Shown here one piece after another: positions 25,528-32,832 of a stretch of 64,000 bases of DNA. How positions within the stretch are numbered: position 1 is the first letter of the stretch; every line of letters starts with the position of its first letter. Source of the DNA: Lyngbya sp. PCC 8106 (GTDB lineage Bacteria; Cyanobacteriota; Cyanobacteriia; Cyanobacteriales; Microcoleaceae). The notes under the pieces were generated by a model. The model saw only the letters and a program-made list of their open reading frames with translations, was not told the DNA's origin and made no database searches. Both the position numbers and the translations under genes were made by a program. The stretch is from assembly GCF_000169095.1 (NCBI RefSeq), contig NZ_AAVU01000020.1, forward strand, positions 1 through 64,000, read 5' to 3'.

Positions 25528-27030
25528 ATGAATATTTGGATTGTCACAACTGGCAGCAGCGATGTGAAGCTGAAAACTGATGAAAACTGGGGGACTCTCT
25601 TTAGAAAAGTAAGAGGTCAATTTAATAAACGTCAGTTTCTACCTACAAGACCCCCACATACGGATGATGATGAACCTTTTATCGTACCAGCTAGAGCGAT
25701 GGGTATAGTTTATGGAACGCAGTTAACAGAGGAATATTATGAGGATTTGCATTTTCCATTGCTAGATGCTTTTTCAAGCAAGCTTTTAGAGAAAGGTAAA
25801 ACATATCCTGATAGAATCATCGTTATTTTGACGAATCAGGAAGTAGTTGTTGATAAGGAAGACAGGAAAATAGAGAAAAGCCCGTATTGGCAGGATACTT
25901 GCACTCTCAAGCCGATATTTGCAGAATATTTTCAGAAAAACTTTCCAAGAGTTAAATCGATTGATTATTTAGAGTTGAAACCTAAATCAAAAGATGAGGG
26001 ATTAGATAATTGGGATAAAGCACTGTTGCTAGTTCAGCAAGCTTTGTCTAGTTTAGATGTTGATAAAAGTGCAATTGTCTATGTTAGTCATCAGGCGGGA
26101 ACTCCAGCTATTTCTTCGGCTGTTCAATTTCAAAGTTTAGCAAAGTTTGGTAAGAAAGTTGAATTCTTAGTCAGCAAGGAATTTGAACAAGAATTAAAGA
26201 AAAAGGCAGAGATAATAGAAAGTTCTACTTATTTACAGGGAATGCAAGTTCAAGAAGCAAAAGCTCTGTTAAAGCGTTATGATTATTTGGGGGTAAAGCG
26301 TATTTTAAAACCTTACTGGCAGTCCGATCCACTATCGCTAGAAATCCGTGATTTATTAGCAATGGCTGTACAGTGGAACTTTGCTGAATTTGAAGAATTT
26401 GGTAAGGCAAGGGGAGAAGTTGCAAAAGACCGTTTAAATAACTGGTGGTGGACTGGTTATGAAGCTGCTTATTTAGGAGTAATTCGTTTAAGACAGGGAA
26501 ACACTATTGAGGCTTTATTTCACAGCTTTCGGGCTGTAGAAGGGTTGATTAAAGAATGGGCATTAGACAAATATAAAACTCAAATTAGATACTCTAATCG
26601 CAATCAACCGAATACAGCATATATCCATGATGCAAATCTACCTCCAAATTTACGAGCTTGGTTCAATGAAAATAAAAATGATTATAATAACGTAGGTTTG
26701 TTTGGTAAATCTTTATTTGCTTTACTAAAAGTATCTTTACAAAATCAATGGAATCAAAACCAAGATATTCAAGTTGTTGCTAGTAATACAATAGATGAAA
26801 GGAATTTTACTTTTCATTCCTTGCGTGGTTTGCAGGAAGAAGATGTATTTCAGGCTTGGAAGACAAATAGTAGAGAAAAGTGGGAATCACGAGTTTTAGG
26901 TTGTTTAAATTTTGTTTCTGAACAAAACTTTGTTTCATTAAAATCAGCGAGTTTGATGAATCAAGTACATAAGGAATTGGTGGATGCAATTGAGCGTTAT
27001 GAACTTCAAACTTTAAGAAAATTGTCCTAA
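25528..27030 (+). CDS. CARF-HEPN ribonuclease (Csm6/Csx1-like)
   Basis: 500 residues, starting 2 bp after the RAMP gene. The N-terminal CARF-type Rossmann domain shows MNIWIVTTGSSDVKLK and the second ligand loop YVSHQAGTPAISSAVQF near residues 182-200. The C-terminal helical half carries the HEPN motif R-N-x-x-x-H as ERNFTFH near 423-429, the RNase active site. Proteins of this kind bind the cyclic oligoadenylate made by Cas10 and then degrade RNA nonspecifically. Presence of GGDD in Cas10 upstream supports this pairing. The exact subfamily cannot be named from the sequence alone. Confidence 0.82.
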   Translation: MNIWIVTTGSSDVKLKTDENWGTLFRKVRGQFNKRQFLPTRPPHTDDDEPFIVPARAMGIVYGTQLTEEYYEDLHFPLLDAFSSKLLEKGKTYPDRIIVILTNQEVVVDKEDRKIEKSPYWQDTCTLKPIFAEYFQKNFPRVKSIDYLELKPKSKDEGLDNWDKALLLVQQALSSLDVDKSAIVYVSHQAGTPAISSAVQFQSLAKFGKKVEFLVSKEFEQELKKKAEIIESSTYLQGMQVQEAKALLKRYDYLGVKRILKPYWQSDPLSLEIRDLLAMAVQWNFAEFEEFGKARGEVAKDRLNNWWWTGYEAAYLGVIRLRQGNTIEALFHSFRAVEGLIKEWALDKYKTQIRYSNRNQPNTAYIHDANLPPNLRAWFNENKNDYNNVGLFGKSLFALLKVSLQNQWNQNQDIQVVASNTIDERNFTFHSLRGLQEEDVFQAWKTNSREKWESRVLGCLNFVSEQNFVSLKSASLMNQVHKELVDAIERYELQTLRKLS

Positions 27031-27054
27031 TATCCTACTCGCTTTGTAGAAACA

Positions 27055-27162
27055 ATGCTAATGGTTTGTCCTTCAAACTGGCAAATTTCTGAACAAAGTC
27101 TGGTTGAGTCCCTCTACAACTGGGGTTTAACTGTTCTCAAGTCCGACTCCGCATTGAATTAA
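27055..27162 (+). other. Possible 35-codon ORF after the cmr operon
   Basis: ATG at 27055 opens a frame reading MLMVCPSNWQISEQ, then NWGLTVLK, up to TAA at 27160. Composition is protein-like, but there is no clear ribosome-binding site. The 25 bases before it (27033-27053, CCTACTCGCT...GTAGAAAC) resemble an eroded CRISPR repeat. It may be a gene remnant. Confidence 0.25.
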
Positions 27163-27334
27163 GAAGATGGTAAGATTAAGGATAGCCAAGAAGTAAAACA
27201 ACCAGTTCGTAATAGTTAAATTGAAAAAAAATACAAAATCCTAATTTTTCCTGTTGATTGAAAAAATGAAGGGTTTAAAGGTTGAAAAGTTTACAGAGTA
27301 GGGATTTTACAAAATAATTCTTGTGTGTTAAACT

Positions 27335-27520
27335 TAAATCGACACACCTCGACAGATAGCTGAAAAGCCTATTCTTTCGCTGACCTGCGTCGATGCCTTA
27401 CCTGGTAGTTGTTTGAGGTCTGTATTAATTACGATTTCAAACGTATTACAAGTTAAAGTTTTGGGGGTGCGTCGATTTGTAGTCTGAAACCCGCGCCCAG
27501 TAAGGCTCCTCAGACGAACT
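27335..27520 (+). promoter_or_regulatory. Leader of CRISPR array 2 with terminal inverted repeat
   Basis: AAATCGACACACC at about 27336-27348 is matched at 12 of 13 positions by the reverse complement of GGTGCGTCGATTT at about 27467-27479. About 41 bp then separate this from the first repeat. The layout (inverted boxes, 130-145 bp apart, 40-47 bp before the array) is the same as in leader 1 although the sequences differ. Confidence 0.65.
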
Positions 27521-28084
27521 CTTCCCACTCGCTGGGAAATCTAATTGAATGGAAACTGTAACTCCTCATTCCCAGAACTGGATTCCCCGTAAATCCTTCC
27601 CACTCGCTGGGAAATCTAATTGAATGGAAACGTTAAAATCCCCAATTTCTTGAGAAAAGTTTACGGGACTGCTTCCCACTCGCTGGGAAATCTAATTGAA
27701 TGGAAACATTAGTGTGTCATGAGGAGCGTAGACAAGGGTATCCTTCCCACTCGCTGGGAAATCTAATTGAATGGAAACTTAATCAGCGTTTCACCGTGGT
27801 TCTTTGAAAATACTTCCCACTCGCTGGGAAATCTAATTGAATGGAAACCAAGCCTATGTTGGTCAAAATGAAACCGTCATAGCATGACTTTTTCTTCCCA
27901 CTCGCTGGGAAATCTAATTGAATGGAAACGAAACAATCATAGGTTTCCAAGGAGAAGCATGGTTCTTGGAACTTCCCACTCGCTGGGAAATCTAATTGAA
28001 TGGAAACTATCTGACTAGCATCAACTGAAAATCATTCGTTGTTTCGTTCTTCCCACTCGCTGGGAAATCTAATTGAATGGAAAG
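27521..28084 (+). CRISPR. CRISPR array 2: 8 repeats, 7 spacers
   Basis: 36-bp repeats starting at 27521, 27596, 27672, 27743, 27813, 27894, 27972 and 28049. The hairpin pairs TTCCCA with TGGGAA around the loop CTCGC, and the 3' half is CTAATTGAATGGAAAC as in array 1. The last repeat ends GGAAAG instead of GGAAAC, the expected terminal degeneration. The repeats are otherwise identical, so the array is young or conserved. It lies 3' of the cmr operon on the same strand. Confidence 0.97.
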
Positions 28085-28097
28085 TTGCAACCAAAAA

Positions 28098-28125
28098 GGG
28101 AGAGAATAAACATCTCTCCTAAATT
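28098..28125 (+). terminator. Terminator after CRISPR array 2
   Basis: GGAGAGA (28099-28105) pairs with TCTCTCC (28113-28119) around a seven-base loop, followed by TAAATTTTT. It lies 14 bp after the last repeat and would end the pre-crRNA. Confidence 0.7.
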
Positions 28126-28250
28126 TTTATGAATGTATTAATTTGGAATTAAGTTGTTTTAAAAGGGACTTTAACCAACTGCTGTAACTTGCGTATCAAT
28201 TTAATCGATGTTAAACCTAACTAAAGCTCAATCGTTAAAGCCTTAGACCC

Positions 28251-28472
28251 ATGAATGAAAAAATCCGCATTAGATTAACATCCTACGACCACACCGTTGT
28301 TAACAATGAAATTGAAGTTCTAGAAACCTTTGAAGCTTCTGAAGTTTATACTCTAGGAAATAGAGCGCCGATTGCAGTTGTTCAAGATCCGGTGAGTTTT
28401 TCTGAAACTGGAGAAGTCTTGAGTGAATTTCCAGTATTTTATAACCCAAGCTTTGAATCAAGAGTTTTTTAA
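28251..28472 (+). CDS. Small hypothetical protein with an S10-like N terminus
   Basis: 73 codons. The first 16 residues (MNEKIRIRLTSYDHTV) closely resemble the start of ribosomal protein S10, which usually reads KIRIRLKAYDHR, but the rest is unlike S10. The C-terminal half is acidic and Ser/Pro rich. It may be a chance match or a recombinant small gene. A second ORF of the same size follows after 45 bp. Confidence 0.45.
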   Translation: MNEKIRIRLTSYDHTVVNNEIEVLETFEASEVYTLGNRAPIAVVQDPVSFSETGEVLSEFPVFYNPSFESRVF

Positions 28473-28517
28473 AAGCTTATCAATCTCTAGTAAACTTATT
28501 CAATCAATATTAAGACA

Positions 28518-28739
28518 ATGGAATCAGTTGCATACATTATTCTCTATAACGCCAATCTTTCAGGAGTTAAAGTTTTACAAAACTTCTCTGCTGACAAAAC
28601 GAGTCTTGAGAGTACCGAATCAAGCACTAATATGGGTTCATTGTCCGCTCCAGGTGGAACAATATCAATAGGACAAACTCCGATTTCAGAGTTAGACTCT
28701 ATATTTCTTCCAAGCGATAATTTCTTATGGGGTTTCTAA
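28518..28739 (+). CDS. Small hypothetical protein, 73 aa
   Basis: 73 codons opening MESVAYIILYNANLSGVKVL and continuing with a Ser/Thr/Gly-rich centre (GSLSAPGGTISIG) and an aromatic C terminus (DNFLWGF). It follows the similar-sized ORF at 28251 on the same strand. Such pairs of small Gly/Ser-rich ORFs can be precursor peptides, but no modification enzyme is adjacent. Unrecognised. Confidence 0.4.
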   Translation: MESVAYIILYNANLSGVKVLQNFSADKTSLESTESSTNMGSLSAPGGTISIGQTPISELDSIFLPSDNFLWGF

Positions 28740-28796
28740 ATCAGTTAGAAAAGTTTTTGTTCTGCGCGAATAAGAAATACTGTGGAGATTCAGCCA

Positions 28797-28826
28797 ATAA
28801 AAAAGCCCCGGCAATGGGACTATCAT
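28797..28826 (-). terminator. Terminator of the PEP-CTERM gene
   Basis: On the minus strand the sequence reads GTCCCATTGCCGGGGCTTTTTT, a hairpin (CCC with GGG, extended imperfectly) followed by a T run, 25 bp after the stop of the gene at 28851. Confidence 0.65.
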
Positions 28827-28850
28827 TTGATTTCTTGATGAGGGTAAAAC

Positions 28851-29669
28851 CTACTTGGAAAAGCGACGCCGCAGAATACCAGCACCAATAATTCCCAAAC
28901 CTATTAAAGTTGCATTTGCTGTGGGTTCGGGGACGGCTTGGGGAGTCTCGACGGAGAATTCTATGGGAACTTCACCCACCAGAATACCGCTGAGATTACT
29001 GGGATTGAACGTGCTAGTTTCGATAAAACTGGCTTCACCGTCAGCACCCTCAAATACACCCTCGCCGCCAACAATAGTAACTCGCCCCCGATTGTCGGCG
29101 ATGCCTTCGGTGGGGCTAAAAATGTTAAAAATGGCAAAAGTATCTGAGAAACCCAACAATACATTATCGGTTTCGTCACCGGAATAAATGTCTGAAAACT
29201 CCGGAGTTGGTAAATCCAGATTAAAGTCATTTGGATTGGCTCGAGTAATAATCAGTTGGCTGAGGGGTATGGGTTCTCCGGTTACGGGATTGGGAGCGGA
29301 CTCCAATGTTATCCCCAGACTAAAGCCACCCGAGGTAAAGCTAGTTAATCCAAACGGGGGATCGGATTCTTGACTCACACCGCCGCCAGATATGAATATG
29401 AAAGATGGGTTTTCGATTACCGAGGGGAAATCCTCCGGTAAGGCGGCTTGAAAATCTGGCGGTAACTCGTCGAGCAGCGGCGCTATGTTAACCGAATCCG
29501 GCGGCACGACATCGGGAAAAGCAATTTCGAGGGGGACAAAGTTGAATTCGGTGTCGTAGGTGATGCTAAAGTCAAAAGTTTCTGCCGTTGCTTTGGGGAT
29601 ATTAAGCCCGAAACTGGCTAACATGACAATTGCAGAAACAATTCCCGTAGTGTTCAGACGGAAGCTCAT
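28851..29669 (-). CDS. PEP-CTERM sorting-domain protein
   Basis: 272 residues. An N-terminal signal peptide (residues 1-29, ending ATA-ET) leads to a Pro/Asp/Ser-rich secreted domain. The last 26 residues form a PEP-CTERM tail: VPEP, a hydrophobic ATLIGLGIIGAGILR helix and basic RRRFSK. Such proteins are processed by exosortase and released or anchored at the surface, often in biofilm or exopolysaccharide contexts. It is a single-gene unit with its own terminator. No exosortase gene is in the window. Confidence 0.9.
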   Translation of the reverse strand: MSFRLNTTGIVSAIVMLASFGLNIPKATAETFDFSITYDTEFNFVPLEIAFPDVVPPDSVNIAPLLDELPPDFQAALPEDFPSVIENPSFIFISGGGVSQESDPPFGLTSFTSGGFSLGITLESAPNPVTGEPIPLSQLIITRANPNDFNLDLPTPEFSDIYSGDETDNVLLGFSDTFAIFNIFSPTEGIADNRGRVTIVGGEGVFEGADGEASFIETSTFNPSNLSGILVGEVPIEFSVETPQAVPEPTANATLIGLGIIGAGILRRRFSK

Positions 29670-29925
29670 TTTTTACTCCTTATAAAATCAATAGAGTTTC
29701 AACACGCCGTCTTTAAAATAACTGCATCTCTCCCCGTCGATCTAATTTTCCGAAAGCTTTATCAAATCTTTACAAGACTCCTTCACAAAACTGGAGTAAA
29801 TGTAAAGCTCTCACCCCGATTCAAGCTCCTAAATCTTTATAGAAAAATGCTCTCTGCCCCAACGTAAAAACTCAACAGCGAGTGCAGTTAATTTATAATC
29901 CGGTTCCACCAAATAGTTAACACAA

Positions 29926-29954
29926 AAAAACCCCGGCACTGCCGAGGCTCTCAT
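29926..29954 (-). terminator. Terminator of hsp20
   Basis: On the minus strand GCCTCGGCAGTGCCGGGG is followed by a run of seven T. The CGGCA/TGCCG stem is perfect. It lies 20 bp after the hsp20 stop. Confidence 0.8.
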
Positions 29955-29971
29955 TCTTATAAAGGAATCAA

Positions 29972-30421
29972 TTATTGATCCGCTTCGTTCAGTTGAGGCT
30001 GTTCAACATTAGTCAAACTTACTTTCACCACACGGTTAACAGTTTCGGGAGCTTTGGGCATGGTTAAGGTTAGAACACCGTCGGCGTAGTCCGCTTTTAC
30101 TTCGGTATGTGCGATCGCTTCGGGCAAATTCACAACCCGACGAAACTCACCAGCCGGAAATTCGGAGTAAAGATATTTGTGACCTTCATCCAGTTCGGGA
30201 CGGTTGGTTTTACCGGAGATGGCGATCGCTTTCTTGGCTGCTTCAATGTTGAGTGCTTCGCTATCCAAACCGGGGAGGAACGCTCTGAGAACGTAGCTGT
30301 CGGGAGTTTCTTGCAGTTCAATTGCCGGAGTCCAACGGGAGGTTACTTGGGAGTTTAAAACCCGGTCAAATTCACGTTGCATTCTTTCCATTTCAGCAAA
30401 GGGATTGTAAGCTAACATCAT
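29972..30421 (-). CDS. hspA: Small heat-shock protein, Hsp20/HspA family
   Basis: 149 residues. The alpha-crystallin domain covers about 35-135, with WTPAIELQETPDSYVLRAFL, the edge-strand region YLYSEFPAGEFRRVVNLPE and the signature ADYADGVLTLTMPK. A C-terminal tail with an I/V-x-V-like QPQL follows. It prevents aggregation of unfolded proteins in the cytosol and at thylakoids. Length and domain order are normal. It is monocistronic with its own terminator. Confidence 0.95.
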   Translation of the reverse strand: MMLAYNPFAEMERMQREFDRVLNSQVTSRWTPAIELQETPDSYVLRAFLPGLDSEALNIEAAKKAIAISGKTNRPELDEGHKYLYSEFPAGEFRRVVNLPEAIAHTEVKADYADGVLTLTMPKAPETVNRVVKVSLTNVEQPQLNEADQ

Positions 30422-30604
30422 ATTAATTGCTCTCCTTTAATGTGGAATAAATGAATAACTATTGATTACATTCACTATGATGCAACAACAATTTAGCAGG
30501 TGAAATTGGAGAGAACCGTACCGCAATAGATTATTTTCCTCACCCTTAAAAACCGTTGATAAAATGCAGAAAACCGAACAATTGATTGAGGTAAACTAGA
30601 ATTA

Positions 30605-30856
30605 ATGCCCCGAATTGATGACTGCTACATTTGCCGTTACTACGCCTGGGACTTCCATTTAGTCTGTGCTGTTCATCCAACTGGGCCGGATGATGAAACC
30701 TGTGATGATTTTGAACGTGACCCTGAAACCGAAGCCATACTCTACAAAGACTTTCTTGGATTGGGTGAATCTATTGAAATAGATGGAATAATCAATAATC
30801 CCTGGCATTGTGACCCCCGAAGAAAATTGGGCGCCGCCAGAGACAAAGTATGTTGA
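30605..30856 (+). CDS. Conserved cysteine-rich small protein
   Basis: 83 residues. Four cysteines and a histidine are packed in the first 35 residues (DDCYICRYYAWDFHLVCAVH and DDETCDDFE), suggesting a small metal-binding knuckle. The rest is acidic with a PWHCDP segment. The ATG at 30605 follows a GAGG-like motif. Similar short proteins occur widely in cyanobacteria but no function is known to me. Confidence 0.6.
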   Translation: MPRIDDCYICRYYAWDFHLVCAVHPTGPDDETCDDFERDPETEAILYKDFLGLGESIEIDGIINNPWHCDPRRKLGAARDKVC

Positions 30857-30960
30857 TGGGGAGTTAGTGTTTGTGGAGGAGAATTAGGTGCCACTCATTT
30901 GTGCGACTATTTATCAAGAATGGATTTAGGTATATTAAAAATGCGTTGAGATATTACATT

Positions 30961-32022
30961 ATGCCTAGTTACTTAGCTCCTCTAATTGCAACTTTAATGC
31001 TGACAAGTGTTGGATGTTCGTTACGCACTCAAAGTTCATCTCCAACTTCTACCCCTTCTTCAGAGATAGCTCCAATTTCTTCTCCTGACCCTAGACCCAG
31101 AATCACCGAGTCTGACTATCCAATGGTGCTACCGTCAGGTCAAGTTGACTACAGTAGACTAAAAACTCTCTTATCACAAGAAAAATGGCGAGAAGCTGAT
31201 GAAGAAACCTGGCAAGTGATGCTCATAGCTGCGGGACAGGCTAATCTTGCAATCGACGAAAATTTCATCGTTAGATTTCCTTGTAAAGATCTCAAGACTA
31301 TTGATAAACTTTGGATTAAGCACTCAAACGGTCATTTTGGTTTCAGCGTCCAAAAGCGCATTTGGGAAAGTCTTGGTGGGCCTGCCAACTCAGAGAAAAT
31401 TACCTACGAAACCTCTATTGACTTACTAGAGCGTTTTCTTGAGCGCGTACCATGGGATTATGACAACACAGAAGTTGATTTGTCATCTCCAGAAGGATAT
31501 CTGCCTTTTGTCGGATTTCGAGGTATAGCCTTTGCTGGAGGAGATTGGTGGATTTTTTCTCTAATGCAAAGACTAGAAACCTGTAAAATGCCTTCACCTC
31601 CCAACGATCAAGTCTTTACCCGGATTGAACCTCCTGGGGCTACTAACAGAATGAAAGAGAGTGAAGCCAAGCAGTATATCAGCGCGATTAATAAAGCACA
31701 GGAAGTTTATTACTCAGAAAAAAACCGATTTGGGACAAGCATTGGAGAATTAGGAATTGGAATCAAAGCCGAAACCGAAAATTATACTTATCAGATTGTC
31801 GTGGGAGCAGACCAACGAAACGCAATAGCAACGGCAACATCAAAACACTCGGACTTAACCAGTTTTACTGCGGTTATATTTGTTGTGAATCAAAACGACT
31901 CAGAGACTACCGTTACTCAAATTTGTGAAACAGAAGAACCTTCAAAGCTTCCGCCCCCGACTCCGAAACGTCCAACAGCTAATGATGAAATTCAATGTCC
32001 ATCTGGTTCCCGTTCGCTGTAG
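30961..32022 (+). CDS. Lipoprotein with GUN4 domain and type IV pilin-like (G/H) domain
   Basis: 353 residues. A lipoprotein signal with lipobox LTSVGC puts the lipidated Cys at residue 19, then a Ser/Pro/Thr linker. A GUN4 domain at about 55-180 reads GQVDYSRLKTLLSQEKWREA and TIDKLWIKHSNGHFGFSVQ. A pilin-like G/H domain at about 210-320 carries AKQYISAINKAQEVYYSEK and SIGELGIGIK. I chose the Met at 30961 because it gives a proper signal peptide. A GUN4 domain outside the cytosolic membrane face would bind tetrapyrrole in the periplasm or in the lumen. It is a paralogue of the gene at 2212. Confidence 0.82.
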   Translation: MPSYLAPLIATLMLTSVGCSLRTQSSSPTSTPSSEIAPISSPDPRPRITESDYPMVLPSGQVDYSRLKTLLSQEKWREADEETWQVMLIAAGQANLAIDENFIVRFPCKDLKTIDKLWIKHSNGHFGFSVQKRIWESLGGPANSEKITYETSIDLLERFLERVPWDYDNTEVDLSSPEGYLPFVGFRGIAFAGGDWWIFSLMQRLETCKMPSPPNDQVFTRIEPPGATNRMKESEAKQYISAINKAQEVYYSEKNRFGTSIGELGIGIKAETENYTYQIVVGADQRNAIATATSKHSDLTSFTAVIFVVNQNDSETTVTQICETEEPSKLPPPTPKRPTANDEIQCPSGSRSL

Positions 32023-32030
32023 GAAAGAAA

Positions 32031-32740
32031 TTATTGTGAACTTTGTTTATTCTTAATTTCAGAAGCCCATCCAGTTGTCCATGTAGCTCCAAAAATAGTT
32101 CCATCATTACCATTACCCGAGTAATCCCTAACTAAATTGCCAGAACCTTCATTAAAAGACCAATAACTCAGCAGTCCTGATTCATTTCCCTGAATAGATT
32201 GCAGTAGTTCTGACTGTATCTCTGCATCACCTAATGCTCGATTCCAAATACTGACTTCATCAATTTTTCCTTTGAAATGTGTAGCAGATGAATTAGCCCT
32301 ATCCCAACCAATTAAGAGAGGCTGTGAAGAAGCAATATTGTAGTTTTCAAGTATAGACCTTGTAAAAGATACAATGATTTTTCCATCGGCAAAATAGGTA
32401 AGATTATTTCCTTTTTTACGGGCGACAAAGTGATGCCATTGATTATCAAGAAGGTTCGGCTGATTCGGATAGTCAATCCAATTTGTCTGATTATATTGAA
32501 CAAAAGGAATTTTATTCTGGCTTCCTCTCCAACGACCATGAAACCCAAAGAGAAATCCATTTTGTTCATTAGCACGATTAGACAGAATTTGAGGATGAAG
32601 ACGTTGTTCACTTTCTAAAGCATAGACCATTGCTGAAAACGTAAAATCACCACTACCAATTGTGTTAATCGTATTATGGTTTTGAATCTGAACATAGTCA
32701 TCAACTCCATCAAACAAGAGTGCAAAACTTGTTGTTTGAT
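32031..32740 (-). pseudogene. LamG/concanavalin-like domain gene cut by Tn3 element 1
   Basis: The remaining part encodes a LamG-like jelly-roll domain: ALLFDGVDDYVQIQ, WHHFVARKKGNNLTYFADGK, IDEVSIWNRALGDAEIQ and YWSFNEGSGNLVRDYSGNG are all standard landmarks. The frame continues into the terminal repeat of the transposon at 32741 and starts only by chance inside it, so the true 5' end has been displaced. Such domains bind carbohydrates, often in secreted cyanobacterial proteins. I see no matching 5' part beyond the right end at 37580. Confidence 0.75.
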
Positions 32741-32791
32741 TAGGCGTAGAAATAGCGAAGCTGACACGAACCGCAAAGTAGCAAGTCAAAC
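32741..32791 (+). repeat. Left terminal inverted repeat of Tn3 element 1
   Basis: 51 bp, matched by 37530-37580 in inverted orientation with mismatches only near the inner end (GACTTG versus CACTCG). Longer than the usual 38 bp of the Tn3 family. Confidence 0.88.
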
Positions 32792-32832
32792 ATCTTCTGT
32801 GCAAGGATTTTAGCGATTAGTTGATTTTTATA

